From Jaminaea rosea (lineage: Eukaryota > Basidiomycota > Exobasidiomycetes > Microstromatales): 64,000 nucleotides of DNA. Positions 20,723 through 30,582 of the stretch are shown here, piece by piece. The notes beneath the pieces are model-generated. The model saw only the letters and a list, made by a program, of their open reading frames with translations. It was not told where the DNA came from and did no database searches. A program made the position numbers and the translations under genes. The first letter of the stretch is position 1; every line of letters begins with the position of its first letter. The stretch is taken from contig NW_020289980.1 in the NCBI RefSeq assembly GCF_003144245.1, forward strand, positions 124,001 to 188,000, given 5' to 3'.

Positions 20723-21403
20723 CTATAGTGCGATCACGAGGCCAAGAAAGGTAGCAACCATGAGACTGAAGCTGGTCTCCAGGGCATGACCGCCGTTGGA
20801 GTCTCCGCTCTGTGATGTAGCCGTGGGCTCGCTCGCGGCCGAGAGCGATGAAAGCCGTGGCGTTGATGTGCGCGACAGGAACGGTGTCCTGGTGCTGGAC
20901 AAGAAAGGGGTCCGCGTGCGAGTGCTCGACAAGAAAGGCGTCCTCGAGCTGCTGGCATCCAGAAAAGAGCTTATCTGGTCGAATGCATCGTCCTCGTCAG
21001 AGCCGCCATAGTCGTCGATCAACCCATCAACGTAGCTGTCGGTAACGCCAGTGAATTGCAGTTCCTCTGCTCCTGGGACCACAAAACATTTCAAATCTAC
21101 ATATATACCAGATGGACAGCACCCTGACCCGACAATGATGATGCCATCACATGCGCTGGCCTGCGTTTGAGTTGAAAGGGCCGTCGTACTGCAAGAGGAC
21201 GTGACGGACGACATGAAGGCTTGTGGTGAGGCATTGAGGGTCGAGATCAAGGCAGATACGGAGGCAGCAGAAGCAGCAGAGTCCTGCCGAGGAGAGAGAG
21301 TGTTGGCGCGGTGAAGGAGTGGAGCGACTGTTGCTCGTGGTTGAGGCAGGCCGAAGGCAGGAAGAGCTGCCGCGAGAATGCCAAAGAGGAGAATATACTT
21401 CAT
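20723..21403 (-). CDS. Small secreted four-Cys protein, probable GPI anchor (tandem family, copy A)
   Basis: Intronless, 226 residues, unknown function. A signal peptide (about 1-18, ending AFGLPQP) is followed by a core shared with the two neighbours at 21988 and 23626: SPRQ, then QAFMSSVTSS, then Cys-x9-Cys-Cys-x9-CFVVPGAE. The tail carries three to four copies of a TPFLSSTR-like unit, a Ser/Thr-rich stem, then a small-residue site (GDSNGG) and a C-terminal hydrophobic stretch (SLMVATFLGLVIAL), as for GPI attachment. It has one extra Cys before the core (SSCSTT). Start chosen at the Met opening the signal peptide. It is the most divergent of the three copies. Confidence 0.8.
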   Translation of the reverse strand: MKYILLFGILAAALPAFGLPQPRATVAPLLHRANTLSPRQDSAASAASVSALISTLNASPQAFMSSVTSSCSTTALSTQTQASACDGIIIVGSGCCPSGIYVDLKCFVVPGAEELQFTGVTDSYVDGLIDDYGGSDEDDAFDQISSFLDASSSRTPFLSSTRTRTPFLSSTRTPFLSRTSTPRLSSLSAASEPTATSQSGDSNGGHALETSFSLMVATFLGLVIAL

Positions 21404-21987
21404 AATGTCGAGAGTAGCGGAGGAATCCAACGTTCAGATGACAGTCGTGTTCGCGTTGTCGGCCGTCTTATAAGCGTGAGCTCGTCTGCACCAGCTCCAG
21501 GCGAGCTGCCCCCAGACTTCGCAAACAGTTTCACTCTCCTCTGCCTTTTGCGAAGCGTACGCCGTCGAGTCTCAGTCGCTCACTCGCTCGCTTTGATCAC
21601 TTCAGCTCCAGAACGTCAGCCCATCAGTCTGGACACCTGAATCGGGTCGTCAAATGAAGAGATCTGAGATGGGAAAGGCCCGCTCACTTTGTGGGCCTGT
21701 GCTCTGCCGCGCTCTATTTCCTCGCGTACCTGAGACGGGACGTCAAGCGCGGGTCTTGGCGGGCGGACTAGGTTGCCCCGCATCGCCCGGGAGGAGATTG
21801 CCCTTTCCTTCTCGTCTCCTCACAGTCACGCAACGACCGACTGGCACATCTTTTAGCACACAAGAGCGCCACCTTCAGAGTCGATCTCTCACCGCGATCT
21901 GTCACACAAGACCTCAGAACCATTATTCATGGCATCTGTGACTTTTTAGAAGCAAGAAGACGGTTCGTATGGACTGCCTAAGCTGGC
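21404..21987. other. Intergenic, upstream of copy A and downstream of copy B
   Basis: A 584-bp spacer in the tandem array. Apart from the TATA element at 21467-21472 I see no gene or RNA feature. Confidence 0.4.
21467..21472 (-). promoter_or_regulatory. TATA box of copy A
   Basis: TATAAG on the minus strand, about 64 bp before the ATG at 21403. The other two copies have a TATA element at nearly the same distance, which supports a real function. Confidence 0.55.
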
Positions 21988-22596
21988 CTACAAGACCACG
22001 GCGAGGCCGAGGAAGGAGGCTACCATGAGACCGACATTAGTATCGAGGATAATGGCGGCGTTGGACCCTCCGCTCTGGGATGAAGCCGTCGGAGCAGCAG
22101 CTGCTGCTGCTGAGGATGCAGACGACGATGCTTGCGTGGGCGTAGCACCGCTGCTGCTGCTGCTACTGCTGCTTCCGCCCGTGCTGGAAGGTGCTGCTGC
22201 TGATGATGATGAGCTGCTATCGTTGTCGTCATCCTCTCCGGGCACATAGTCATCGGTGTTGCCATAGAAGTTGAGGCCTTCTGCGCCGGGCACTACAAAG
22301 CATCGACCGTTGACTAATATCCCAGTCTCGCAGCAGCGATCGTTGCCTCGCTGGAGGCCCTTGCAGGCGAAGCCGGTGGCAGACGAGAAGGCGGTGGTCT
22401 TGTCCGAGGCGGTGACGGACGACATGAAGGCGTCAGGCGATGCGCGAACAGAGGAGAGGAGGGCTGAAGCATCGCCTCCCTGGCGAGGTGAGAGGGCATT
22501 GTTACGTCGAATGAGCGGGACTGACGTGGGTTGAGGAGCGGCCTGTACGCTCAGGGCGACGGCGAGGACGGCGGAGAGCAGAGCGAAAGTCTTCAT
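21988..22596 (-). CDS. Small secreted four-Cys protein, probable GPI anchor (tandem family, copy B)
   Basis: Intronless, 202 residues. The signal peptide MKTFALLSAVLAVALSVQAA is followed by PQPTSVPLIRR, a dibasic site that could be cut by a Kex2-like protease. The shared core follows: LSPRQGG, DAFMSSVTAS, then Cys-x9-Cys-Cys-x9-CFVVPGAE and a TDDYVPGEDDD acidic patch. A Ser/Ala stem with long Ser runs leads to SQSGGSNAA and a terminal hydrophobic helix (VGLMVASFLGLAVVL), a good GPI signal. Close to copy C in signal peptide, core and anchor. Function unknown; such proteins may be wall or surface proteins, or effectors in a plant-associated fungus (inference). Confidence 0.83.
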   Translation of the reverse strand: MKTFALLSAVLAVALSVQAAPQPTSVPLIRRNNALSPRQGGDASALLSSVRASPDAFMSSVTASDKTTAFSSATGFACKGLQRGNDRCCETGILVNGRCFVVPGAEGLNFYGNTDDYVPGEDDDNDSSSSSSAAAPSSTGGSSSSSSSSGATPTQASSSASSAAAAAAPTASSQSGGSNAAIILDTNVGLMVASFLGLAVVL

Positions 22597-22668
22597 GGCA
22601 GTTGATTGTGAGCTGAACAAGAGGAATTGATGGTCTGGGGTCTGACTCGAGGCTGGTCCTTGCCGGCA

Positions 22669-22675
22669 TTTTATA
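22669..22675 (-). promoter_or_regulatory. TATA box of copy B
   Basis: TATAAAA on the minus strand, about 75 bp upstream of the ATG at 22596, matching the placement in copies A and C. Confidence 0.6.
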
Positions 22676-23458
22676 CTCTCGCTCGATGTTGCGCTGCCGA
22701 TTCGCACTGATGGAGATCAGCAGATTAGCCTCCCGTCGAAGCTCTGCAGCACATGTCGAGGAGGCATAACGTATTCCCGGGCACTCCGATGCCAGTTGAC
22801 CCGTGTATCGCAGACGTCCGGGTTGCTCGCTCGCTTCTTTGCTCACATTGATGGTGTCTTTGCCTTAGGCATGGTTCTATTCCCATGTCTCATCGGTACA
22901 TTCGCGAGAGGATCAGTGCGCTGGAGCCGAGCCATGGAAGAGAGAGCTCCAGCGCGTGTAATCGGCACCTACACGGCAGCCCGTTCGCTATAGCCTTTAG
23001 CGCCATATTCTAATCCCTCGCGTACCTGACGCGGGAGTTGGACAGAGCCTTAGCGCTTCTTGCTGCCTCTTCCCCACGAGAATGCTCTGCGGACAGGATG
23101 CCTCTGTCCACAGACGAGCGAGGAACTTAATGTCTAATTGTGCGAAATGCAACATGAACCGTCGGTCCTCCTCGCTCTTGGCTCCTCGTCATTACAGACA
23201 TTGTCACGACGAAGCACGATTTGAAGCTCCGCTGCTGCATCTCTCCCGTGGTCGCAGATAGGCTTCCCTTCCCTTTTGATCCTTGTCAAGCAGAGCGAGG
23301 TTGGAGCTTTGTTCGTGGCAGACGGTCTGGCAAAGAGCAGAATGAGTTCACGAGTACGTCGTGCTCCGATTCACGGCCATGCCATCGGGACGGGCGGTCG
23401 ATACGGCCGAAGATGCGCTGAGTGCTGGGCGGTCCCACAACGTGCGGCGAGTCAAGGT

Positions 23459-23520
<62 letters not shown>
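23459..23520 (+). repeat. Poly-G homopolymer, 62 bases
   Basis: An uninterrupted run of G on the plus strand (C on minus), flanked by GTCAAGGT and ACAGGAGAG. It lies about 105 bp downstream of the stop of copy C and about 860 bp upstream of copy B. A run of this length could form G-quadruplexes or vary in length, and its true length may differ from the assembly. Confidence 0.9.
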
Positions 23521-23522
<2 letters not shown>

Positions 23523-23625
23523 AGGAGAGAAGGACGAACGTGGGCGAGCACACGCTAATTGTAAGAAAGGTATTGCTGATTCAGCATGCCACAAAAATGT
23601 TTGAGTGAGCTTCTGAACGTCGCGT

Positions 23626-24291
23626 CTACAATGCTACGGCGAGGCCGAGGAAGCCGGCAACCATCAGCCCAACGCTTGCCTCGAGAGTATTAGCGCCGTT
23701 GGAGCCACCGTTCTGCGACGAAGCGGTAGGCGCAGCTGCGGCCGATGACGATGAGTTGTCGTTGTCATTGTCATCGTCATCGTCGTTGTCATCGTTGTCA
23801 GCAGCCGTGCTCGAAGGTGCTGCGGCCGACGACGAGCTGCTGCTGTTGTTGTTGTTGTTGTCATTGTCGTCGTCATCATCGTCATCATCGTCGCCGTCGA
23901 TCTCGCCACGGAAAGTGACACCCTCTGCGCCTGGAACGACAAAGCACTGCTCGTTAATGACTATACCGGTATTGCAGCATGCGGACGCGTCATTTTCGGT
24001 GTCGTCATCATTGTCATCGTTGTCATTGTCGTTCTCCTGCTCCTCACGCGGGATTCCTCGGCAGGCAGTTCCTGTAGCAGTGGAAAAGGCCGTTGTGCTG
24101 CGGGAGGCCGTGACAGAGGACATGAAGGCATCAGACGAAGCGCTGATGAAGGATTGGAGGGCAGAGTTACCACCCTGACGAGGGGACAGAATGTTGTCGC
24201 GGCGGGCGACCGGGACAGCGGTAGGCTGGGGAGCAGCCTGCGCAGTGAGGGCAGCTGCGACCAGAGTAGCGAGGAGAGTAAAGGTCTTCAT
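23626..24291 (-). CDS. Small secreted four-Cys protein, probable GPI anchor (tandem family, copy C)
   Basis: Intronless, 221 residues. Signal peptide MKTFTLLATLVAAALTAQAA, then PQPTAVPVARR with a dibasic site, and the family core: LSPRQGG, DAFMSSVTAS, Cys-x27-Cys-Cys-x9-CFVVPGAE. The first Cys loop is 27 residues instead of 9 because of an Asp/Asn/Glu insertion. Two further Asp/Asn tracts lie in the stem. The C terminus (SQNGGSNGA, then VGLMVAGFLGLAVAL) looks like a GPI signal. The acidic tracts come from GAC/GAT/AAT repeats in the DNA, so replication slippage is the likely source. Function unknown. Confidence 0.82.
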   Translation of the reverse strand: MKTFTLLATLVAAALTAQAAPQPTAVPVARRDNILSPRQGGNSALQSFISASSDAFMSSVTASRSTTAFSTATGTACRGIPREEQENDNDNDDNDDDTENDASACCNTGIVINEQCFVVPGAEGVTFRGEIDGDDDDDDDDDNDNNNNNSSSSSSAAAPSSTAADNDDNDDDDDNDNDNSSSSAAAAPTASSQNGGSNGANTLEASVGLMVAGFLGLAVAL

Positions 24292-25579
24292 GTTGGCGAG
24301 GATGTGAGTGTGGTATGTGTGTTGGTAAAAAGGGAATGGGCACGAGTAATGACAGCCTTCTTATACCTGTCTGTTCGTTCTTGGCAGCCAGCAACGACCT
24401 TCTTCGAAGCCTTGATCATGACCCCATTCTGCTAGCGTCCTGCTATAGTGGCCGAAAGGCGTTGCCCAATGCTCCGACCTCAGTTTCCCCGCTCGATCTG
24501 AAGTCACCGTTCTCTCGCGCTGCCTTGAAGCATCATCGTTCTGCGTGTCATACGTCAGGCCGGCGTCTTGCGGAGAAGAATGCTGGTCCAAACACCGGAT
24601 CTCACAGCGAAGAGATTCGAGGTTGCGTGGACCCATGGGCCAGAAGACTGTAAGATGGCCCTGATTTTAGCTCCGCAGCATAGTCTAGTGTAGACGCTAG
24701 CGTGCCGAGAGCGGGGACGGAGAGTAGGTCTTGGCACCTGCCGCGATTCATTGCTGTGCAGTAGTGCAGCGATTTGATTGTTGGACGTGCAGTCTCAGGA
24801 CAAGCCGTCGGTTCCTTCTTCCCTGCACCCCGGACGTTGCGGCAAAAGATCCCCTCGCACTGGTCCCCGTGGATCCAGGCAGGCTCAGCTCTACACGGTC
24901 GAGCATGTGAGGTCATGCGAGCGTATGATGTCAAGGGGCTTGAGGATGCCGTGAGACGCTGGGAAATGCAACCAATCGCGAAATGTTGCTTCGCACTGAT
25001 TGCCCGCCGGCCCGGCGGCCATCATGAGATCATTGCTCTGCCTTGAGGACCACCTCTGGATAGATGCGGCGGAGTGAGAGCGAGAGCCTGGGCGAGGTCT
25101 GAGCGTGCAGCGATGGCTGTGACAGCAACGCTGCTGAACCATCCGGTATCAGCGTAGTGAAGGCACGAAAGACTTTATTCGAAATTGAAGTGATTGAAAC
25201 CTAGACTAGATGGACACCGGCGGCCTTGGCAATCATCGGCAGGCAGCTACCTTAGGAGTCGAGAGCCATCTTCGGACCACGTGGAGATGCTCCACCTCGC
25301 TCGTTCGCCCGATGGCTCCCACACTCGGCGTTCTGGGCACCGACGCATGGGCAAGCAACGAGCAACGTCTCCCACGCGCAGCGCCACGCGGGGTCCCCAC
25401 GACCCCCACCTCCCACCTCCTTGTGAGGTCGGGCGACAGCTGCCTGCAGCCCACTGACGCAAGCCCTGGTCGGGTCATTCTCATTTCTCACATCTTTTTG
25501 ATTTCGTCGCGAGATCAAGGACCGCCCATCATCTCTTCGTCAACCACATCTACTCCTCTTCGCACTCATCCACACCACG
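24292..25579. other. Long intergenic region, nothing coding seen
   Basis: A 1,288-bp region between the surface-protein array and the aldolase, divergent from both. It holds the copy C promoter and the aldolase promoter. Short open frames on both strands show no domain, no plausible splice chain and no repeat, and no tRNA-like A/B boxes were found. Confidence 0.45.
24360..24365 (-). promoter_or_regulatory. TATA box of copy C
   Basis: TATAAG on the minus strand, about 70 bp upstream of the ATG at 24291; same position as in the two sister genes. Confidence 0.55.
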
Positions 25580-26525
25580 ATGCCCGCCGAGAACCTCACC
25601 CTCCAGATCCTGCGCAAGGCCTCGCAAGGCAAGTACGGCATCATCGCCCAATCCTGCTACGATGCCCAGAGTGTACTCGCTCTGATCAAGGCCGCAGAAG
25701 AGGCAAAATCGCCTGCCATTGCGCAGTTGTTTCCCGTCACGATGAAGCAAGTGAGTCAAGCGAGCCTCTGATTCGCTGAGCGGCCACCTTCGTGCTGACC
25801 ACTTGACCTCGCGCTCGCAGTTCGGTATCCACTTCGTCCGCTTCACAATCGAAGCCTGCCATGCTGCCCGCGTGCCCATCTCAGTTCACGTCGACCACGC
25901 TGCAACAGACGAGGACATCAGTCGCGTACTCGACTTTGCCGACGCAGGTGCGGCAGTAGACTCCATCATGGTTGACTGCTCCCATCACGATACGGATGAG
26001 GATAACATCCGCGCGGCGAAGCCGCATTGCCAGCGAGCCAAGAAGCTTGGAATGGCCGTCGAAGTTGAGCTCGGCCGCTTGTCTGGTGGAGAGGACGGCG
26101 TGGCCACCATTGAGGAGGGTGCTCTGACCGACCCGAAGAAGGCGGAACGCTTCCTCACCGAGTTGGACGTCGAGCTCCTCGCGCCCAGCATCGGCAACAT
26201 TCACGGGCGCTATGTCAACCCTCCTGACTTCCGTCTCGAGTTGCTCGATGAGCTCCAGTCAAAGGTCGGACGAGGCACAAAGAGCGACTCGATGATCGTG
26301 CTTCACGGCACGGATGACCTCAGCGACGAGCTCTTCCGGGACTGCATCAAGCGAGGTGTAGTCAAGGTGAATGTCAACAGCTGGTGTCGTGACCCGCAGG
26401 TTGAGTCGTGGGCTAAGACGATGGGCAAGAAGGGTCTGCCGGATGTGTACGATGAGGGGATGGAGGCTTTTGGCAAGGCGTGCACGCGATTCTTCCATTT
26501 GCTTGGAAGCGCCGGCAAGGCCTGA
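25580..26525 (+). CDS. Class II ketose-bisphosphate aldolase family protein
   Basis: Metal-dependent (beta/alpha)8 aldolase of the fructose/tagatose-bisphosphate family (FbaA/GatY). Two exons, 25580-25750 and 25821-26525, phase 0, 291 residues. Seen: SVHVDHAATDED with the first metal His region, MVDCSHHDTDEDNI, EVELGRLSGGEDG and IGNIHGRYVNPP with a second metal His. The third block reads IVLHGTDDLSDEL where classical enzymes have LHGGSG, and the phosphate-binding end reads VKVNVNSW instead of KINVAT-like sequence. This points to a non-glycolytic substrate. Neighbours (MFS, DenD-like dehydrogenase, regulator) suggest a sugar-acid or sugar catabolic role. Cytosolic. Confidence 0.85.
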
Positions 26526-26908
26526 GGCGGAGGGCGAGGAGCGTCGCTCAGCGGCGGTGAGGTCGTCTGTCATCAATCTCATTCCGAACGTACACATCAC
26601 TCCGGTGCTTCGTGATGTCCACAGAGCCGACGCATTGTCTCACGCCGATCGATCAGTCCCTAGGCTGAGAGTGCCGTGAGGACGCGCTCAGTCTGAGTCG
26701 GTCCATTGATTCGAGCATCGCGCGTATCTACGGGCCCGTCTCAATTCGAGTATCGTCGTGGACGCGAGACACATCTCATTCAAAGCGCTAGAGCACACGG
26801 GTCATCAATTGCAATCGAGTCAAAGAGGCGCAGATGCAATACTACAATAATACACGACTTGGTGAGATGGGAGCTGGGTCGCCAAAGAAGACCACGAGTA
26901 AGCACACC
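26526..26908. other. Convergent intergenic aldolase / MFS, nothing recognised
   Basis: A 383-bp gap between two converging 3' ends. No gene, RNA or clear terminator was seen. Confidence 0.35.
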
Positions 26909-28478
26909 TTAGGCGTCCACCTTGGTAGCGGCGGCAGCCTGACGAGCTGCAGGCGTCTGCATCTCAGGATAGGGGTTACGCTTCAGGAAGATTTGAACGA
27001 CAATGGCACCCACTACCACGAGGACCATGAGGGCGAGGTTAACCGAGAAGCCCGTACGGTTGTAGTCCTTTGCGCCGGCATGGAAAAGGAAAGAACCCCA
27101 CAGCGAGGCGCTGTTGCCCAAAGCATTGACGAATGCTTGTGCGATGGCTCGCTTCTCCGATGGATGCGGGATGGCGTTGCTGACCCAGATGCTGATCAGA
27201 GGGCACGCCGCGTACACGCCTGCCACAGCGAAGCAAAGGAAGACGTAGCGCGCCGTGTTGTCCAGCACGCCGACGAGGAGAGCGAACATGACTGTTGCGA
27301 GTCCGGCGGCGGCTGCGAGGTGCTTGCTGCGCTCCTGGAAGTAGTCGGAGGACCAACAGAAGACCAGAATGGCGACCAAAGCGACCGCGTAGATGGGTGC
27401 AGTCATGTACTGGACGTGGAAGCCCGTGTAACCCATCCCCTTGACCAGGACGGGCAGGAAATATTGGATCGTCTGCGCTCCAGTACTTGCGCAGTAGAGG
27501 AGCGAGAAAGCCCACGTGCGCCAGTCCTTGAAGGCCATGGCGGCGGCTTGACCATGGGTGACGCCCTCACCCTCCTGCGACCCGCCGACCGAGTCGCGTG
27601 CCAGGCGCACGGACAGAATCTTGCGCTCCCGAGGAGTGAGCCATCGGGTCGTTGAGGGGAAGTCTGGAAGCATGAGGTAGGCAATGATGGAGACGCCGCA
27701 AGTTGCGGCGCCCTCTACGATGAAGAGCCAAGCCCAGCCGCTGGTAACGCGTCACGGTGCGGGAGGAGATGGTCAGCGCGAAGGCTCGCTGTGAGAAGCC
27801 CGTCACCGCCTCATCAGGCCGAACTCACGGAATGCCATGGGTGCCATCGAGCGTCTGGAGGAGGCCACCAGCGATCAGACCGCCAAACATGCCGGAGAGT
27901 GCGACTGCCGTGTAGTAAAGGGAGTAGCGTCGGGCCAGCTCATGTTTCTTGTACCAGGACGAGAGCAGGAAGAGGACTCCAGGCGCAAAGGTGGCTTCCA
28001 GCATTCCAAGAAGGAAGCGCAAGCCGGCGGCTGCCTGCCACGTCTTGACAGCAGCGAAGCACATGGAGAGGCCTCCCCAGGCGAACATGAGGCTCGGCAG
28101 GTAGATGCTTGGCCTTGTCCTAGTGAGAATGATGTTGGAGGGCACCTCGAATATAATGTAAGATACGAAGAACACGAGGAGCACAACAGAGTAATTTTGC
28201 GACGTCATATTGAGGTCGCGACCCATTCCTGCGGTGTAGGCGTTTCCGATGTTACTTCTGTCGAGATAGGACAAAAGGTACATGAGCCAGACGGCCGGGA
28301 TGAGCCTCATGTCTACCTTGCGCAAGACCTTCTTCTCCTCTTCGGCGTCGTATTCGAAGTCGTCGTCGTCGATTGGCAAGGAAGGGGGGCTGTCGGCGGC
28401 ATCGCCGCTGTGGTATCGGGTGGCCATGCCTTCGTCCTTCTTAGTGTAGTCGCCGTCTTTTTGGATGTAATCGACCAT
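26909..28478 (-). CDS. MFS transporter, anion:cation symporter (Dal5/allantoate permease) type
   Basis: Two exons, 28478-27829 and 27740-26909, joined in phase 2, give 493 residues with about twelve membrane helices. The cytosolic lead ends in KVDMRLIPAVWLMYLLSYLD followed at once by RSNIGNA, the family hallmark. Helices 4-6 carry RFLLGMLEATFAPG and the KKHELARRYSLYY loop, also typical of the Dal5/Tna1/vitamin and organic-acid permease group, which takes up carboxylated compounds with protons. The exon junction restores GIPGWAWLFIVEG. It is divergent from the dehydrogenase at 29305 (826 bp shared upstream region), so joint control is plausible. A cargo such as an aldonic acid is inference. 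Confidence 0.88.
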
Positions 28479-29304
28479 TGCTTGCGCGTAGTTGAAAGTC
28501 TTGCGATGTGAATTAGTGGTGTGGCAAGATACCTTTCAGGGATAAAGGGATGGCGTGGCTAGCCTACCAGTAGACGACTGAGAAGCCGACGCGTCGCAGG
28601 CCGAGTGAGGTGGGGCCAAGGAAAAAGAGTAGGGTGCGCTAGCGAGTTGAATGGATGCTCGAGTTGGTGTCGATCTTCTCTTATCTTGAGGGGGTCCTGA
28701 ATCACATCTTATACGTGAGGAGTCAAGCAAAAAGCAATGAAGCGCTCCCACTTCATTTGCGCCTCCCCCTCTTCAGATGACCACGTCTTCGGTCAGGCAC
28801 CGATGGGCAGCGCAGACGGCGATGCCGACGATGTGAGGAAGAGCCGGGGGCTGGCAGCGGGCCGCCACTCACCCACCATACGCGCTGCAGTCTGCAAGTC
28901 GGGCCAGCCCAAGAAATCAACGGGGCCCCTCGGAGAGCCGCCGCGCTCTGCGATCTTGCCATGCTGCGAGTGTCGTGTGGCGCGCGGGGAGGAGGTGGGG
29001 CTCCCTGCTGCTCCAGCCCAGTGCGACTCCCACCACCACCTCCTCCCTCCCCCTTTGGCACGCACCCACCCTCGGAGCTCGACGACGTGGTGGGGGTGGG
29101 AGGCGACCGGTTGAGGCAGGCAACAGCAAAGGCTGACGCACCGTGGGGTCGACGAACCCACCGGCTCTTTGATTTTGCTACGACCGACTGACCGAGACCG
29201 AGCAACACAGGCGCAAGAAATAAAGCCTGGACTTCACAGTCACGCTTACTTTGCCTCTTTTCCACAACCTCGTAACCTACAAGCTACCATCTAGCACACT
29301 CAAA
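28479..29304. promoter_or_regulatory. Shared divergent upstream region, MFS / DenD-like
   Basis: An 826-bp region between two divergent starts of the candidate catabolic cluster. A TATAAG on the minus strand (about 28708-28713) lies about 230 bp before the transporter ATG. CCACCACCTCC-type runs occur near 29030-29050. No operator could be defined and no coding feature was supported. Confidence 0.4.
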
Positions 29305-30413
29305 ATGGCCATCACGAAGCAGACGATCCTCATCACCGGCGCTGGTGGCTGGCTGGGCTCAATGCTCGCTGGAACAATTGCCGCCCGTGAGCCCAATGTC
29401 CAATTCAGCTTGTGAGTGCGCTCAGACCGCGAGAGAGTTGCCCGTAGCTGGAGCTGACCCACCTCTTACCACCTCTCGTGCTCAGCATTCTGTGCGATAT
29501 CGTCGAGCCCAAGGCGCCAAAAGGGGTCAACAACGCGCAATTCGTCTGCCTGAAAGCAGACCTCTCCGAGCCCTCCAGCCTCGACGCCATCTTCTCGACT
29601 CCCTTGGGCAAGCCGGACGTGGCCTACCTTATGCATGGCATCATGTCGCTGGGCAGCGAGGAGAACTGGGATCTGGGCATGAAGATTAACATGGACTCTG
29701 TACGCAGCGTGCTGGAGAAGGCACGTCACTCGCGCAACGAGGCCGGGGAGGCTATTCGCGTAGTCTTCACGTCGAGTGTGGCCAGCTACGGTGGAGACCT
29801 CCCGGATGTGGTGACAACGGAAACTGCCTGCTTCCCTGAGGGGGCTTATGGCTGTGGCAAGCTCATTGGCGAGTACCTGGTCACCGAATACACGCGCCGC
29901 GGTTTCGTCAACGGAATCTCTGTCAAGCTCCCCACGATCGTTCCTCGCCCTGGCGCTCCCTCGCGTGCCACCTCAGCCTTTGTATCAGGCATCGTTCGCG
30001 AGCCCTTGAACGGGCAGGAAGCCATCTGCCCCGTCGGTTCCTCAGCCTCTGACCCCGTCCTCAACGATGTCGGCGTGTGGGTAGCCAAGCCCTCGACCAC
30101 TCTGACCAACCTCGCCATGGCCAAGGACATCGTGGCTGACCCGCTGCTGAGCAAGAAGATGCTCCGCTGGACTCGAAGCGTCATGCTGCCCGGCTTTACT
30201 GTGAACATCAGCCAGATTATCGAGGCGCTGCGTAACGTCCGAGGGGACCAGGCGGTGGACTTGATCAAGTTCGAGCACGATGAGACTTGCGCCAGGATTG
30301 TCAAGTCATGGCCTCGGGCTTTTGAGACGAAGTATCCCTTGTCGTTGGGCTTCAAGATCGATGAGGACGGATTCGAGGGGGCGATCAAGGAGTACATGGC
30401 TTCGTATGCGTAG
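29305..30413 (+). CDS. NAD-dependent epimerase/dehydratase family, D-erythronate dehydrogenase (DenD)-like
   Basis: Extended short-chain dehydrogenase. Two exons, 29305-29411 and 29486-30413, phase 2, give 344 residues. N-terminal Rossmann motif ITGAGGWLGSMLA, then CDIVEP with the Asp that selects NAD, catalytic Ser region TSSVASYGGDLPD, and the YGCGK Tyr-x3-Lys pair. The block LPTIVPRPGAPSRATSAF followed by REPLNGQ is characteristic of the DenD group, which oxidises D-erythronate to 2-oxo-tetronate in bacteria. The start is the first Met before the Rossmann strand. Converges on the regulator gene (169 bp apart) and diverges from a carboxylate-type MFS. The precise substrate is inferred from family resemblance. 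Confidence 0.85.
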
Positions 30414-30582
30414 TGTATAGGCGTGAGGAGTAACAGCATCTTTCCCGACCAATTGCATTTGTTCTTGTCACGAAGTCAAGCTCAGAAGCTAGAAACAGCG
30501 TGAAGTGACATTGTGAGCGGCAGGTGAAGCCTAGATGATACAACAGAATGATACAATGCGATGTGGGGGTGGGCCGCTCGCC

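Larger units (their letters stand above)
22597..23625. other. Intergenic region of the array with poly-G tract
   Basis: A 1,029-bp region between copies B and C. It holds the copy B promoter and the 62-base G run at 23459-23520. Open frames crossing the run encode only poly-Gly or poly-Pro and are not credible genes. Nothing else was recognised. Confidence 0.5.

Noticed and set aside
23276-23608. Poly-Gly and poly-Pro open frames across the G tract
   Set aside because: They exist only because a homopolymer has no stops; no domain or start context.
26834-27655. 273-residue plus-strand frame opposite the MFS gene
   Set aside because: Antisense shadow of a clear MFS coding exon.
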